Source: WTFV01 sp965200895 (GTDB taxonomy: Bacteria > Acidobacteriota > Vicinamibacteria > Vicinamibacterales > UBA8438). Taken from it: DNA of 64,000 bases. Position numbers and translations under genes: made by a program. The stretch lies in NCBI GenBank assembly GCA_965200895.1, contig CBDAVM010000002.1, positions 310,001-374,000 on the forward strand. The letters run 5' to 3'. Below the pieces are notes generated by a model. That model searched no databases. It saw only the letters and a list, made by a program, of their open reading frames with translations, and was not told where the DNA came from. Positions 1-9,569 of this stretch are shown here, in pieces (positions within the stretch are counted from its first letter, which is position 1; each line of letters begins with the position of its first letter).

Positions 1-1782
1 TGGCCGATCAAGCAGAAATACGGTCGCAGGATCTCCTGGGCGGACCTGCTGATTCTCGGGGGTACGGTCGCCATGGAGTCGATGGGCTTCGAGACCCTGG
101 GCTTTGCCGGCGGCCGTATCGACGCCTGGCAACCGGAGGACGTGAACTGGGGACCCGAGGGAGAGTGGCTCGGCGCCGATCGGCGCAACGAGGACGGAGA
201 ACTGCGCCGTCCTTTCGGCGCCACGCAGATGGGCCTGATCTACGTGAATCCCCAGGGCCCGGGCGGCAATCCGGACCCGCAGGCGGCCGCTCACGCCATA
301 CGCGAGGCTTTCGGCCGGATGGCGATGAATGACGAGGAGACGGCTGCGCTGATTGCCGGCGGCCATACCTTCGGCAAGGCCCACGGCGCCGCTGATCCGT
401 CCCGGTACGTGGGTGTCGAACCCGAGGGCGACGACATCGAGGCACAGGGATTCGGCTGGCGCAGCCGTTTCGGCGCCGGCAAGGGCGCCGACACGATCAC
501 CAGTGGGCTGGAAGGCGCCTGGACGATCAACCCGGCGGCCTGGACCCACAACTTCCTGGAGAACCTGTACACCTACGAGTGGGTGGAGACCCGCAGCCCC
601 GCTGGCGCGATCCAGTGGAAGCCCGCCGACGATGCCGCTTCCGATCTGGTGCCGGATGCCCATGACCCGTCGGAACGGCATGCGCCGATGATGCTCACCA
701 CGGACCTGGCGCTGAAGGTCGACCCCGTGTATCGCGAGATCACGTCGCGCTGGCTCGAGAACCCGGAGGAGTTCGAGGACGCTTTCGCCCGGGCGTGGTT
801 CAAGCTGACGCACCGCGATCTGGGCCCGACCTCGCGCTACCTCGGCGATCTGGTGCCTGATCGGGAATTCGTATGGCAGGACCCCGTTCCGGAAGTCGAT
901 CACACACTGATCGATGCACAGGATGCGGGCGCGCTGAAGGCCGGGATTCTCGATTCCGGGTTGTCGATCCCGGAACTGGTCAGGGTCGCCTGGGCCTCGG
1001 CGTCCACCTTCCGCGGGACGGACATGCGCGGTGGCGCCAACGGGGCGCGTATTCGTCTGGCGCCGCAGAACGCGTGGCCGGCGAACGATCCGACCGAGCT
1101 GCACCGCGTGCTGGAGACCCTGCAGGGAATCCGGAGCGGTTTCAACAGCGCGCAGTCGGGTGACAAACGGGTCTCTCTGGCGGACCTGATCGTTCTCGGC
1201 GGCGCCGCCGCCATCGAGCAGGCGGCAGCAGGCGCCGGGGTCGACGTGGACGTACCCTTTGCGCCTGGTCGCACGGACGCCCTGCCGGAACAGACCGATG
1301 TGGACTCCTTTGCCCTGCTCGAGCCGATCGCTGACGGGTTCCGCAACTACTTCGCCGGCGTCGGGGCTCGATCTCCGGCGGAGATGCTGGTGGAGAAGGC
1401 GGCGCTGCTGAACCTGACGATCCCGGAGATGACGGTACTCGTCGGCGGCATGCGAGGCATGAACGCCAATGCGGGAGGCTCTGTGCACGGGGTGTTCACG
1501 GACCGTCCCGGCACTCTGGGCAACGACTTCTTCGTCAACCTGATCGACATGTCGACGCAGTGGAACAAGTCGTCCACCGAGGGCCTCTATGAGGGGCGCG
1601 ATCGCGCCACGGGCGAGCTCAAGTGGACGGCCACGCCGGTCGATCTCATCTTCGGATCCCACTCCGAGCTGCGCGCGGTGGCCGAGTTCTACGCGGCCGA
1701 CGATGCGCAGGAGCAGTTCGTGCATGACTTCGTCGGAGCATGGACCAAGGTGATGACCCTGGACCGCTTCGATCTGCCCTGA
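1..1782 (+). CDS. katG: Catalase-peroxidase KatG, 3' part (5' end outside window)
   Basis: The frame is open at the left edge and runs 593 codons to TGA at 1780-1782. KatG is a bifunctional heme enzyme that removes hydrogen peroxide by catalase and peroxidase reactions. The visible part begins in the family stretch WPIKQKYG...ISWADL. It contains YVNPQGP, with the Tyr of the Met-Tyr-Trp adduct, RMAMNDEETA, with the adduct Met, and GGHTFGKAHG, with the proximal heme His. The distal Arg-Trp-His segment lies upstream of the window. KatG is usually about 730-750 aa, so roughly 150 residues are missing. The second, non-heme domain is complete and its tail (KVMTLDRFDL) is typical. A strong hairpin follows about 90 bases after the stop. 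The first internal ATG (73) is not the real start, because homology continues upstream of it. Confidence 0.97.
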   Translation, partial: WPIKQKYGRRISWADLLILGGTVAMESMGFETLGFAGGRIDAWQPEDVNWGPEGEWLGADRRNEDGELRRPFGATQMGLIYVNPQGPGGNPDPQAAAHAIREAFGRMAMNDEETAALIAGGHTFGKAHGAADPSRYVGVEPEGDDIEAQGFGWRSRFGAGKGADTITSGLEGAWTINPAAWTHNFLENLYTYEWVETRSPAGAIQWKPADDAASDLVPDAHDPSERHAPMMLTTDLALKVDPVYREITSRWLENPEEFEDAFARAWFKLTHRDLGPTSRYLGDLVPDREFVWQDPVPEVDHTLIDAQDAGALKAGILDSGLSIPELVRVAWASASTFRGTDMRGGANGARIRLAPQNAWPANDPTELHRVLETLQGIRSGFNSAQSGDKRVSLADLIVLGGAAAIEQAAAGAGVDVDVPFAPGRTDALPEQTDVDSFALLEPIADGFRNYFAGVGARSPAEMLVEKAALLNLTIPEMTVLVGGMRGMNANAGGSVHGVFTDRPGTLGNDFFVNLIDMSTQWNKSSTEGLYEGRDRATGELKWTATPVDLIFGSHSELRAVAEFYAADDAQEQFVHDFVGAWTKVMTLDRFDLP

Positions 1783-1870
1783 TTGGAGCAGAGGAACCGG
1801 TTCGCAGGACCTGACCGGGTTGCGTTACGCCTCCCCGGCGGTAACGACCCGCCGGGGCTGATGACCGAGC

Positions 1871-1902
1871 AGGGAGCCGGAAACGGCTCCCTGTTCTTGT
1901 TT
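1871..1902 (+). terminator. Rho-independent terminator of katG
   Basis: AGGGAGCCG and CGGCTCCCT form a perfect 9-bp stem around a GAAA tetraloop (1880-1883). A T-rich stretch, GTTCTTGTTT, follows. It lies about 90 bases after the katG stop and reads in the katG direction. Confidence 0.85.
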
Positions 1903-2045
1903 GTGAAGATCCGCGGGAAGGACGCGAAGCACCGCGGGGTCGAGGTCCCTCACCGGGCTTGCTGGTGAAGGCGGTGTCGCATTCCCTGGCGGGCGGGTGA
2001 CCGCCCGAACCGGATGCGCAGCGGGCTGCAGGGCAGGCAGGTGGG

Positions 2046-2402
2046 TGGTGGAGGCGGCGGGAGTCGAACCCGCGTCCGAAGGCCCGGCACCGAGGGAATC
2101 TACATGCGTATCCGCCCTTGGATGTCTCGCTCCCTGCGTCGAAGGGCGGCGGAAACCGCAGAGAGCAGAGCCCCGATGAATCTCGCCGTGGCGTGTCGGT
2201 GCCGCGCGCCATGGCCAGCCCGCTGTATGACGCCTGACTCCCGGCCCGCGGGCGTGGTCAGGACAGGCGCGCTGTCTGATTAGGCAGCGAGAGGAAGCTG
2301 CGTGTCCGCAGTTACATTTGGTTTTCCATCGGATTAACGAGTCGATGGTGCTCGGCATGCATCCCGCAGTTCCATGACCCCCGTCGAAGCCGTGTCGCCC
2401 CC
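2046..2402 (-). ncRNA. ssrA: Transfer-messenger RNA (tmRNA)
   Basis: tmRNA with SmpB rescues stalled ribosomes and tags the unfinished protein for proteolysis. On the minus strand the 5' end starts GGGGGCGACACGGCTTCGAC, the typical tmRNA opening. The 3' end carries a T-arm with GGTTCGACTCCCGCC and an encoded CCA (complement of 2046-2048). The first seven bases, GGGGGCG, pair fully with CGCCTCC before the discriminator A, which fixes both ends at 357 nt. The resume codon is GCG (2309-2307). The tag reads A-D-T-Q-L-P-L-A-A then TAA (2282-2280), ending in the LAA degron recognised by ClpXP-type proteases. It is transcribed divergently from the gene at 2444 and shares a palindromic -10 element with it. 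Confidence 0.95.
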
Positions 2403-2424
2403 ATCGGGTACACGTAACTGAACC

Positions 2425-2432
2425 ATTATAAT
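2425..2432. promoter_or_regulatory. Palindromic -10 element between ssrA and the 2444 gene
   Basis: ATTATAAT reads as TATAAT on both strands: plus 2427-2432 and minus 2430-2425. On the minus strand a start about 7 nt downstream would give tmRNA a leader of roughly 15 nt before the mature end at 2402. On the plus strand transcription would begin only a few bases before the ATG at 2444. I see no good -35 box on either side. Confidence 0.55.
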
Positions 2433-2443
2433 CCAGGGCAGGC

Positions 2444-3214
2444 ATGGCCGAGTCGCGAAGCGTCGAGGAAGTGGTGGGGGCGGTCGTTCCGCGCCTGCAG
2501 AACACCGTGGCGGCGGAGGTTCGCAACCTGGCGCAGGAGCTGGCCACGCGGGCCGAGGAGGTGCGGGTCGAGGCCGAGGCCGAGCACGAGGCCGCTTTGG
2601 TTCGGGAGCGCAGACGGGCCATGGCGGAGCGCGCCGAGGCGATCTCGGCGGCGGTCGATGTGGCGCGCGAACAGGCCGCGTCGGGCGTGGTGTCGCGGTT
2701 GCTCGATGCGGTACGTCGCCTGGACGAGCAGACCACGTTGAGCGGGGTTCTCGACGCGCTGGCCGATCTGGCAGGGGCTGAAGGCGGTCGGGCCGCCGTC
2801 TTCGTGGTGGCGGACGGCGGGTTGCGGTGCTGGCGCCTCGTCGGTTTCGATGCACCGGGCGACGACGCGGCGCACGTCCTCACCGCCGCGGACGCCGGCG
2901 CCGCCGGGCGAGCCATCGACGAGCGGCGCAGCGTGTCGGTCGCCGGCGGCGTCGAGGACGCCTCGCAGGGTCGCCCTCCTGTCTTCGTGACGCTGCCTGA
3001 AGATTGCGCCGGTGTCGCCGTGCCGGTGCTGGTCGGGGGCGAGCCGCTGGTGTCGGTGTACGCCGACGAGGGAGCCGGAAGGCGCGGGACGCACAGCGCG
3101 CGCTGGATTCCGACGGTCGAGCTGCTTGTGCGGCACGCGGGGGCACGCCTGGAAGCGTTGACAGCGGAGCGGGCCGCGGCCTTCGCCCGCGAAGCCGTTC
3201 GGGCGGCGCCGTAG
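2444..3214 (+). CDS. Coiled-coil protein with GAF-like C-terminal domain
   Basis: This is a 256-aa protein with no signal peptide or membrane segment. Residues about 1-75 are rich in Ala, Glu and Arg and look like a long helix or coiled coil. Residues about 95-245 resemble a GAF-type sensor fold, with alternating hydrophobic strands and segments such as AVPVLVGGEPLVSVYADE, but no ligand residues can be named. The ATG is preceded by AGGGCAGG at short spacing. It starts divergently from tmRNA and ends three bases before the convergent transglycosylase gene. Signal sensing is an inference from fold resemblance alone, and no specific function is assigned. Confidence 0.75.
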   Translation: MAESRSVEEVVGAVVPRLQNTVAAEVRNLAQELATRAEEVRVEAEAEHEAALVRERRRAMAERAEAISAAVDVAREQAASGVVSRLLDAVRRLDEQTTLSGVLDALADLAGAEGGRAAVFVVADGGLRCWRLVGFDAPGDDAAHVLTAADAGAAGRAIDERRSVSVAGGVEDASQGRPPVFVTLPEDCAGVAVPVLVGGEPLVSVYADEGAGRRGTHSARWIPTVELLVRHAGARLEALTAERAAAFAREAVRAAP

Positions 3215-3217
3215 CCC

Positions 3218-4465
3218 TCAGTTCCGCGTGGGAATCTGCAGCCGCTGGCCGACCCGGATCACGGTCCGCCTGCCCATCGAGTTCGCGTCCTGGATGGCGC
3301 GCACCGTGGTGCCGTAGCGCCGGGCGAGGCTGTTGAGCGTGTCGCCGCGGGCCACCTGGTGGGTGACGGTGGTCGCCCGCGGCTGTGCGGACCGCACGCG
3401 CAGCCGGGTCCCCGGCGTCAGGCGCTCATCCCAGAGAAGACGATTGTCGCGGATGATGCGCCACGGGGTCGACTCCAGGCGGTCGGCCACCGTCTGCAGG
3501 TCGTCACCTTCCTGCACCACGTACTCCTCGTGATTGCCTTCCCAGGCGAGCGGCAGCCGCAGCACCTGTCCGGCCGGCAGATGCTGCAGGTGCCACAGGG
3601 CGTTGAGTTCGCGCAGCTCGTCGCGATCGAGATCGAGCACGAACGCCAGGTGGATGTAGTTGTCACCGAGCCGTGTCCGGTACTCGACGTGGTCGTCACC
3701 GGCCGGCGTCAGCAGGTCTCCCCGCGGCTCCAGCGGATAGGCGATGAACTGATTGGCCCGCAACGCGCGCGTAGCCAGAAACGGATTGTGCATCCGCAAC
3801 TCCAGCACGGAGCGGCCGGTGCGCTGTGCGAGAGACCACCAGTCGTCGCCCTCCTGAATCGGCTCGAGCGCGATGCCCGCCGCGTGGCGCCGGACGGAGG
3901 ACTCGTGCAACTTGAGGACATTGCGGTAGGCGCCCACGGAGAGGAGGTACTGCAGCGTCTCGAGCGGCGGGCGCCCGCTGCGCGCCCGCCCCGGCCCGCC
4001 GTTGTAGGCCGCCACGGCGTAGTCCTCGCGCCCGAACTGGCGGACCATCTGGCTGATGTACTTGATGCCCGCCTCGATGTTGGTGTCGACCCGCAGTCCG
4101 CGGAAGGTCGCCGGCATCACCTGGAAGTAGCCGTCCGCCCCGGCGACGGATGTCAGGCCGGGGTTGCCCCCTGACTCCTGGATCAGCACCGCCCGGGCGA
4201 GGTCGTAGTCGACGCCGTACTGCTCGGTGTGGCCCCGTATCTCGTCCTCGATGCGCATCGCCTTGCGGTACATCCCGAGGAACTGCGGCGAGAAGTCGTC
4301 GAGAGGGAGAAGGAGGGCGGCGTCGTCCGGCGTGATGGCGACGCGTGGCCGCTGGGGGTCGCTGCGCTGCGGCTGTGCCCGCGTGGCGGCTGTCACCGCG
4401 CCGACGAGCGCCAGAAACGCAACGAAGCAACTCCAGCCGCGCGCGCGCCCGATGGATGTCCACAT
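3218..4465 (-). CDS. LysM-containing lytic transglycosylase (MltD-like)
   Basis: This 415-aa exported enzyme is predicted to cleave peptidoglycan glycan strands, producing 1,6-anhydro-muropeptides. The N-terminal hydrophobic stretch (about residues 11-27) is a signal peptide. The SLT domain spans about 70-190: catalytic Glu97 lies in IQESGGNP, followed by GYFQVMPAT and the AAYNGGPG motif. Four LysM-type repeats follow, at about 195-245, 250-300, 305-355 and 365-413. The last (VARGDTLNSLARRYG) is the most canonical and the first two are divergent. The domain order matches MltD-type periplasmic or outer-membrane transglycosylases. The gene stands alone, convergent with the upstream gene. Confidence 0.9.
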   Translation of the reverse strand: MWTSIGRARGWSCFVAFLALVGAVTAATRAQPQRSDPQRPRVAITPDDAALLLPLDDFSPQFLGMYRKAMRIEDEIRGHTEQYGVDYDLARAVLIQESGGNPGLTSVAGADGYFQVMPATFRGLRVDTNIEAGIKYISQMVRQFGREDYAVAAYNGGPGRARSGRPPLETLQYLLSVGAYRNVLKLHESSVRRHAAGIALEPIQEGDDWWSLAQRTGRSVLELRMHNPFLATRALRANQFIAYPLEPRGDLLTPAGDDHVEYRTRLGDNYIHLAFVLDLDRDELRELNALWHLQHLPAGQVLRLPLAWEGNHEEYVVQEGDDLQTVADRLESTPWRIIRDNRLLWDERLTPGTRLRVRSAQPRATTVTHQVARGDTLNSLARRYGTTVRAIQDANSMGRRTVIRVGQRLQIPTRN

Positions 4466-4573
4466 CGTGTTCGAAGGACATTAAAGCACAAGCCGGCGCC
4501 CCGCCGACACACCCGCAGGAATACGCGTCGGAGCGGCTGTCGCAGAGCCCGGTCGGGGCGCGGTTCGGGTCCC

Positions 4574-5893
4574 TCAGCGGCGGATCGTGCGGTTGACGAT
4601 GGTCTCCAGCCGCTCCTGGCGTCCCGATACGGGGGTGGGTTCGACGGCGTTCGCGATCACGTGGTCGGACAGATCGGCGAGGCTCGCGCCATCCAGGATC
4701 CGTCGTCCCAGGTCGCCGCGCCAGCCGGCGTAGCGGGATTCGACGAACGCGGCGAGTTCGCCGCGCTCGATCAGCGCCGCCGCGCCCAGCAGCCCCTGCG
4801 CGAGCGTATCGAGCCCGCCGATGTGGCCGTGGAACAGGTCGTCACGCGAGACGCTCTGCCGCCGGAGCTTGGCGTCGAAGTTGAAACCACCGGCGCCGAG
4901 GCCGCCGCCGCGCAGGATCTCGTACAGCGCCAGCGTGGTCTCCTCGACGCTGTTGGGGAACTGGTCCGTATCCCACCCGTTCTGCGGGTCGCCGCGGTTG
5001 GCGTCGACGCTGCCGAACAGGTCGTTGGCTATGGCGTAGGCCAGCTCGTGCTGGAAGCTGTGGCCGGCCAGCGTGGCGTGGTTGACCTCGATATTGAGCC
5101 GGATGGCGTGGTCCAGGTCGTACTTCTGCAGGAAGGCGTGCACCGCCGCCGCGTCGTGGTCGTACTGGTGCTTGGTCGGCTCGTGCGGCTTGGGTTCGAT
5201 CAGCAGCACGCCGTCGAAGCCGATCCTCTCCTTGTGCTCGACCACGAGGCTCATGAAGCGCCCGAGCTGGTCGGCCTCGCGCCCCAGGTCGGTGTTCAGC
5301 AGCGTGTCGTAGCCTTCGCGCCCGCCCCACAGCACGTAGTTGGCGCCCCCGAGTCGGTGGGTGACCTCCAGGCAGTGCTTCACCTGCGCGGCGGCGTAGG
5401 CGAAGACTTCCGGGTCCGGATTCGTGGCCGCCCCGGCCGCGTAGCGGGGGTGACTGAACAGGTTGGCGGTGCCCCAGAGGAGACGGATGCCGGTGGCATC
5501 CATCCGCGCCGCCATCCGGTCGGCGATGCGCGAGACGTGGTCGTTGCTCTCGGCCAGGCTGGCGCCCTCGGGAGCGATGTCGCGGTCGTGGAAGCAGAAG
5601 AACGGCACCCCGAGCTTCGTGAAGAACTCGAACGCGGCGTCCAGCTTCCGCTCGCATGCCTCGAGGCTGTTCGCCCCCGCCAGCCACGGGCGGTCCAGCG
5701 TCCCGCCGCCGAACATGTCCACGCCGGGGGCGTTGAACGAGTGCCAGTAGCAGACGGCCGGCCGGAGCTGGTCCTCCATCCGCTTGCCGAGCACCATGCG
5801 GTCCGGGTCGTAGTAGCGGAACGCGAGCGGGTCGGTGGTGTCCGGTCCCTGGCAGGCGATGCGGTCGACATTGTCGAAGAACGGTACGCTCAC
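4574..5893 (-). CDS. xylA: Xylose isomerase
   Basis: XylA converts D-xylose to D-xylulose in the cytoplasm. The 439-aa length fits class II xylose isomerases. FCFHDRDIAPEG carries the catalytic His (about 102) and its Asp partner. WGGREGYDTLLNTD and LLIEPKPHEPTKHQYD carry further active-site and metal ligands. The start is GTG at 5893-5891. It overlaps the xylB stop as GTGA, so the two genes are translationally coupled with xylB first. No XylR regulator or sugar transporter is adjacent. Confidence 0.97.
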   Translation of the reverse strand: MSVPFFDNVDRIACQGPDTTDPLAFRYYDPDRMVLGKRMEDQLRPAVCYWHSFNAPGVDMFGGGTLDRPWLAGANSLEACERKLDAAFEFFTKLGVPFFCFHDRDIAPEGASLAESNDHVSRIADRMAARMDATGIRLLWGTANLFSHPRYAAGAATNPDPEVFAYAAAQVKHCLEVTHRLGGANYVLWGGREGYDTLLNTDLGREADQLGRFMSLVVEHKERIGFDGVLLIEPKPHEPTKHQYDHDAAAVHAFLQKYDLDHAIRLNIEVNHATLAGHSFQHELAYAIANDLFGSVDANRGDPQNGWDTDQFPNSVEETTLALYEILRGGGLGAGGFNFDAKLRRQSVSRDDLFHGHIGGLDTLAQGLLGAAALIERGELAAFVESRYAGWRGDLGRRILDGASLADLSDHVIANAVEPTPVSGRQERLETIVNRTIRR

Positions 5894-7353
5894 GAAACGG
5901 CTCCTCTCCTGAATTCATCCCGCAGGGCGCCGTACAGGGCGCGGTAGCGCGACAACCCCGCCGTGTACCGTTCGCGCAGCCGGGCGTCCGGCGCGACGAC
6001 GTCGGTTGCGGGCGGTGCGGTCGCCACGCCGGCCGCGGTCTCCCCGGTCACGGCCAACCGGGCAAGCCGCGCGGCGCCGAGCGCGGGGCCCACCTCGGCC
6101 GCGGCGCGGTAGGTCAACTCCTGGTCGAGCACGCTGGCAAGGATTCGCCCCCACAGGCCGCTGCGTGATCCGCCGCCGATGACCGCGATTTCCGTCGGCG
6201 ACTCGTCGCGCTCGAACAGCACGTCTCGCGCGTCGGCGAACGCGTAGGCCACGCCTTCCAGCACGGCGCGTCCGAGAGCGGCGGGGGTCGTGTCGTGGTG
6301 CAGTCCGAAGAAGACCCCCTTGGCGCTCGGGTCGTTGTGCGGTGTCCGCTCGCCCGACAGGTACGGCAGGAACAGGACGTCGGACGGCGTGTCCTCGGCC
6401 TCGACGGCGTCGAGGAGGGTCGGCACGTCCCCGAACCCGAGCAGCGGCGCCGCCCACGACAGGCACGACGCGGCGCTCAGGATGACCGACATCCGGTGCC
6501 ACGTGTGGGGGAGGCAGTGGCAGAAGCTGTGGACGGCGCGCTCGGGGGCGGCGCGATACTCGGTGTCGGCAACGAAGAGCACGCCGGATGTGCCGAGCGA
6601 CAGCGAGGCCCGACCGCCGCCGACGACGCCGGCTCCCATGGCGCCCGCCGCCTGATCGCCCGCACCGCCCGCAACCGGGACGCGCCGCAGACCCCAGGCC
6701 CCGGCCACCTCGGCGCGCAGCGTCCCGGCGGCCTCGCTGCCCTCGACGAGCCCGGGCATCGCGGCGCGCGTCAGACCCGTGGCCGCCAGCATCTCCTCGC
6801 TCCAGTCGCGACGCGCCACGTCGAGCCAGAGCGTGCCTGCGCTGTCGGAACGGTCGGACAGGTAATCGCCGGTCATTCTCAGCCGCAGGTAGTCCTTGGG
6901 CACCAGCACCCGGGCGACGCGCGCGAAGACCTCCGGCTCGTGCTCCGCCACCCAGATCAGCTTCGGCGCGGTGAAGCCCGGCATGGCGAGATTGCCGGTG
7001 ATGACCGGCAGGCGGGGTTCGCGTTCGGCGAGCTGCCGGCACGCGCGCTCGGATCGCCCGTCGTTCCACAGGATGGCCGGCCGCAGCACCCTGTCGTCGT
7101 CGGCCAGGAGCGTGGCGCCGTGCATCTGGCCCGAGAGGCCGACCGCTTCGACGGCGTGGCCGTCGAGGTCGCGCAGCACCGCGCGCACCGCCGTATCCGA
7201 CGCGTTCCACCAGTCGGCCGGATCCTGTTCGGACCACAGCGGCCGCGGCCGCGAGACGGTCAGCGGCGCCGTGAAGGTGGCGCGCACCGCCTGCTCGCGG
7301 TCGACCACGATCGCCTTGACGCCGGACGTGCCGAGGTCGATGCCGAGGTACAT
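5890..7353 (-). CDS. xylB: Xylulokinase
   Basis: XylB phosphorylates D-xylulose to xylulose 5-phosphate, which enters the pentose phosphate pathway. The 487-aa protein is a two-domain FGGY kinase. The N-terminal phosphate loop is GIDLGTSGVKAIVVD, the substrate region is GLSGQMHGATLL, and the catalytic Asp lies in GGAGDQAAGAMG. The C-terminal domain has SGERTPHNDPSAKGVF and the nucleotide-binding VIGGGSRSGLW. It is the first gene of the xylB-xylA pair and overlaps xylA by four bases. The order xylB then xylA is the reverse of the common enteric arrangement. Confidence 0.96.
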   Translation of the reverse strand: MYLGIDLGTSGVKAIVVDREQAVRATFTAPLTVSRPRPLWSEQDPADWWNASDTAVRAVLRDLDGHAVEAVGLSGQMHGATLLADDDRVLRPAILWNDGRSERACRQLAEREPRLPVITGNLAMPGFTAPKLIWVAEHEPEVFARVARVLVPKDYLRLRMTGDYLSDRSDSAGTLWLDVARRDWSEEMLAATGLTRAAMPGLVEGSEAAGTLRAEVAGAWGLRRVPVAGGAGDQAAGAMGAGVVGGGRASLSLGTSGVLFVADTEYRAAPERAVHSFCHCLPHTWHRMSVILSAASCLSWAAPLLGFGDVPTLLDAVEAEDTPSDVLFLPYLSGERTPHNDPSAKGVFFGLHHDTTPAALGRAVLEGVAYAFADARDVLFERDESPTEIAVIGGGSRSGLWGRILASVLDQELTYRAAAEVGPALGAARLARLAVTGETAAGVATAPPATDVVAPDARLRERYTAGLSRYRALYGALRDEFRRGAVS

Positions 7354-7627
7354 GACGCTACCGTAGCACTGGCGGCGGTTTCACGTGCCGGAGATCGACG
7401 CGCAGCGAACACCCTGCCGTCTCGGCTCCCCGGGCGTACAGAATCCCAGCCTCACGGTCGGATGCAATCCATGACTTCGGTCCGCGAAGCTGTCATCGAA
7501 AACTATCAGCACGGCGACGCCGACCTTGACCGAGTACCTGCCGGTCACCCTGTGACCGATGATGACTTCCGGGGACGGGGCGGGACGGGCGGGACAGCGC
7601 CGGCGGCCTGTTATCCTCAAGAGGTCG

Positions 7628-9460
7628 ATGTCGCCCGCCGCGTCCGCGCTGCTCCCCTATCTGTTCCGCTACCGTCGGCAGTTCCTGTCCGGTTCGGTGT
7701 TCCTCGTCCTGGCCACCGCGATCGGCCTGCTGGCGCCGTGGGTGCTGAAGCTCGCGGTCGACAGTCTGGCGGCCGGCGCCGCGCCGGCCGCCGGGGCGGA
7801 ACCGGCGCTTGCACCGTACGCCGCCGCCATCGTGGGCCTCGCCCTGGCCGGCGGCGTCTGCCGCTTCCTGATGCGGCGCATCATCATCGGGGCGTCCCGC
7901 AACATCGAGCTCGACCTGCGGAACGCTCTCTTCCGCCATCTCCAGCGGCTGCCGCGGGCCTGGTTCCAGGCCAACCGCACCGGGGACCTGATGTCGCGCG
8001 CGACGAACGATCTCGCGGCGGTGCGGATGCTGGCGGGGCCGGCCGTCATGTACACGGCCTCGACCTCGCTCACGTTCGTCGTCGCCCTCGCGCTCATGCT
8101 GTCGCTGTCGCCCGCGCTGACCCTGCTGGCGCTGCTCCCGCTGCCGGTCGTATCGATCGTCGTGCAGCGCTTCGGCAGCGCCATCTACCGGCGGTCCGAA
8201 CGCATCCAGGCGCAGTTAGCGCACATGAGCGCGGTGGTGCAGGAGGCGCTGGCCGGCGTGCGCGTCGTCCGCGCGTACCGCCGGGAGAAAGGCGAGATCG
8301 AGCGCTTCGGCGCCGCCAACGCGGACTATGTGGCGCGCAGCCGGGACATGATCCGGCTGCAGAGCGCCTTTCACCCGACCCTGGCGTTCTTCCTCGGCCT
8401 GTCGGCGCTGGTCGTGCTGTGGATCGGCAGCCGCCACGTCATCGACGGCCGTCTGTCGCTGGGCGACTTCGTCGCCTTCAACGTCTATGTGGCGATGCTG
8501 AGCTGGCCGATGATCGCCTTCGGCTGGGTGACCAACATGCTGCAGCGCGGACTGGCCGCGTGGCAGCGGATGTTCGACATCCTGCAGGTCGAGCCGGCAA
8601 TCCGCGACCCCGACGACCCGGTCGCGCCGGCGCGCATCCACGGCGTGGTCGAGTTCCGCGACCTGACGTTCGCCTACGACGGACGGACGGTCCTCGCCGG
8701 GGTGTCGGCGAAGGTGGAGCCGGGGCAGGTGCTGGCCCTGGTCGGTCCGACCGGCGCCGGGAAGTCGACGCTGGTCGACCTGATCCCGCGCCTGTTCGAT
8801 CCGCCGCCGGGGACGGTGTTCGTCGACGGCGTCGACGTCCGCGACCTGCCGCTCGATGCGCTCCGCGGCGCCATCGGCTACGTGCCCCAGGAGCCGCTGC
8901 TCTTCTCGGAGTCGATCGCCGCCAACGTCGCTTTCGGCGCCCGCGGGCCGGCCCCCGCCGCCGCCGCCGCGGTCGCCGACGCGGTGGCTCCGGGTGGAGC
9001 GGCGCCGCCGGATGGTGGTTCTTCACCCGCCGCCGCCGCGGTTGCGGACGCGGTGGCCCTGGCGCAGCTCGACGCCGACGTCGGGGGGTTCCCCGAGGGC
9101 CTCGACACCGAGGTCGGGGAACGCGGCATCACGTTGTCGGGCGGACAGAAGCAGCGGGCGGCGCTGGCGCGCGCGCTGCTGACCGACCCCCGCATCCTGA
9201 TCCTCGACGACGCGCTGTCGGCGGTCGACACGCATACCGAGGAGGCGATCCTCGCGCGGCTGCGGCAGGTGACGAAAGAGCGAACGACCATCCTGGTCGC
9301 CCACCGCATTTCCACCGTGCGCGACGCCGACCTGATCCTCGTGCTCGACGACGGCCGCGTCGTCGAACGCGGCGCACACGCCGAGCTGGTGGCGGCCGAC
9401 GGCCTCTACGCCGGACTGCACCGCCGGCAACTGCTGGAGGACGCGCTGCAGGAATCGTAG
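7628..9460 (+). CDS. ABC exporter half-transporter with degenerate ATP site
   Basis: This is a 610-aa membrane-fused ABC exporter subunit: six-helix transmembrane domain about residues 1-315, nucleotide-binding domain about 330-605. Walker A is GPTGAGKST and the signature is LSGGQKQR. Walker B reads ILILDDALSAVD, so Asp replaces the usual catalytic Glu. This matches the degenerate-site subunit of heterodimeric exporters such as TM287/288 and BmrCD, which pump drugs or lipids. The next gene supplies the intact Walker B. Between Q-loop and signature is an extra Ala-rich stretch in which AAAAVADAVA occurs twice. I chose ATG 7628, preceded by AAGAGG; an in-frame ATG at 7559 adds a hydrophilic 23-residue extension. 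Substrate unknown. Confidence 0.9.
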   Translation: MSPAASALLPYLFRYRRQFLSGSVFLVLATAIGLLAPWVLKLAVDSLAAGAAPAAGAEPALAPYAAAIVGLALAGGVCRFLMRRIIIGASRNIELDLRNALFRHLQRLPRAWFQANRTGDLMSRATNDLAAVRMLAGPAVMYTASTSLTFVVALALMLSLSPALTLLALLPLPVVSIVVQRFGSAIYRRSERIQAQLAHMSAVVQEALAGVRVVRAYRREKGEIERFGAANADYVARSRDMIRLQSAFHPTLAFFLGLSALVVLWIGSRHVIDGRLSLGDFVAFNVYVAMLSWPMIAFGWVTNMLQRGLAAWQRMFDILQVEPAIRDPDDPVAPARIHGVVEFRDLTFAYDGRTVLAGVSAKVEPGQVLALVGPTGAGKSTLVDLIPRLFDPPPGTVFVDGVDVRDLPLDALRGAIGYVPQEPLLFSESIAANVAFGARGPAPAAAAAVADAVAPGGAAPPDGGSSPAAAAVADAVALAQLDADVGGFPEGLDTEVGERGITLSGGQKQRAALARALLTDPRILILDDALSAVDTHTEEAILARLRQVTKERTTILVAHRISTVRDADLILVLDDGRVVERGAHAELVAADGLYAGLHRRQLLEDALQES

Positions 9461-9569
9461 CGGGGCCGCGGAATCCCGGCCGTCACGCCGCCGTCCTCGG
9501 CCGCCGCCGGGTGGGGCGCGAGGAATCGCGGCGGGCCCGGCCGGGCTGGGCGCGCCGAACGCGGAGGAG

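Noticed and set aside
1783..2283. Small open frames over the katG downstream region and tmRNA
   Set aside because: They overlap the terminator and the tmRNA gene, which explain the sequence fully.
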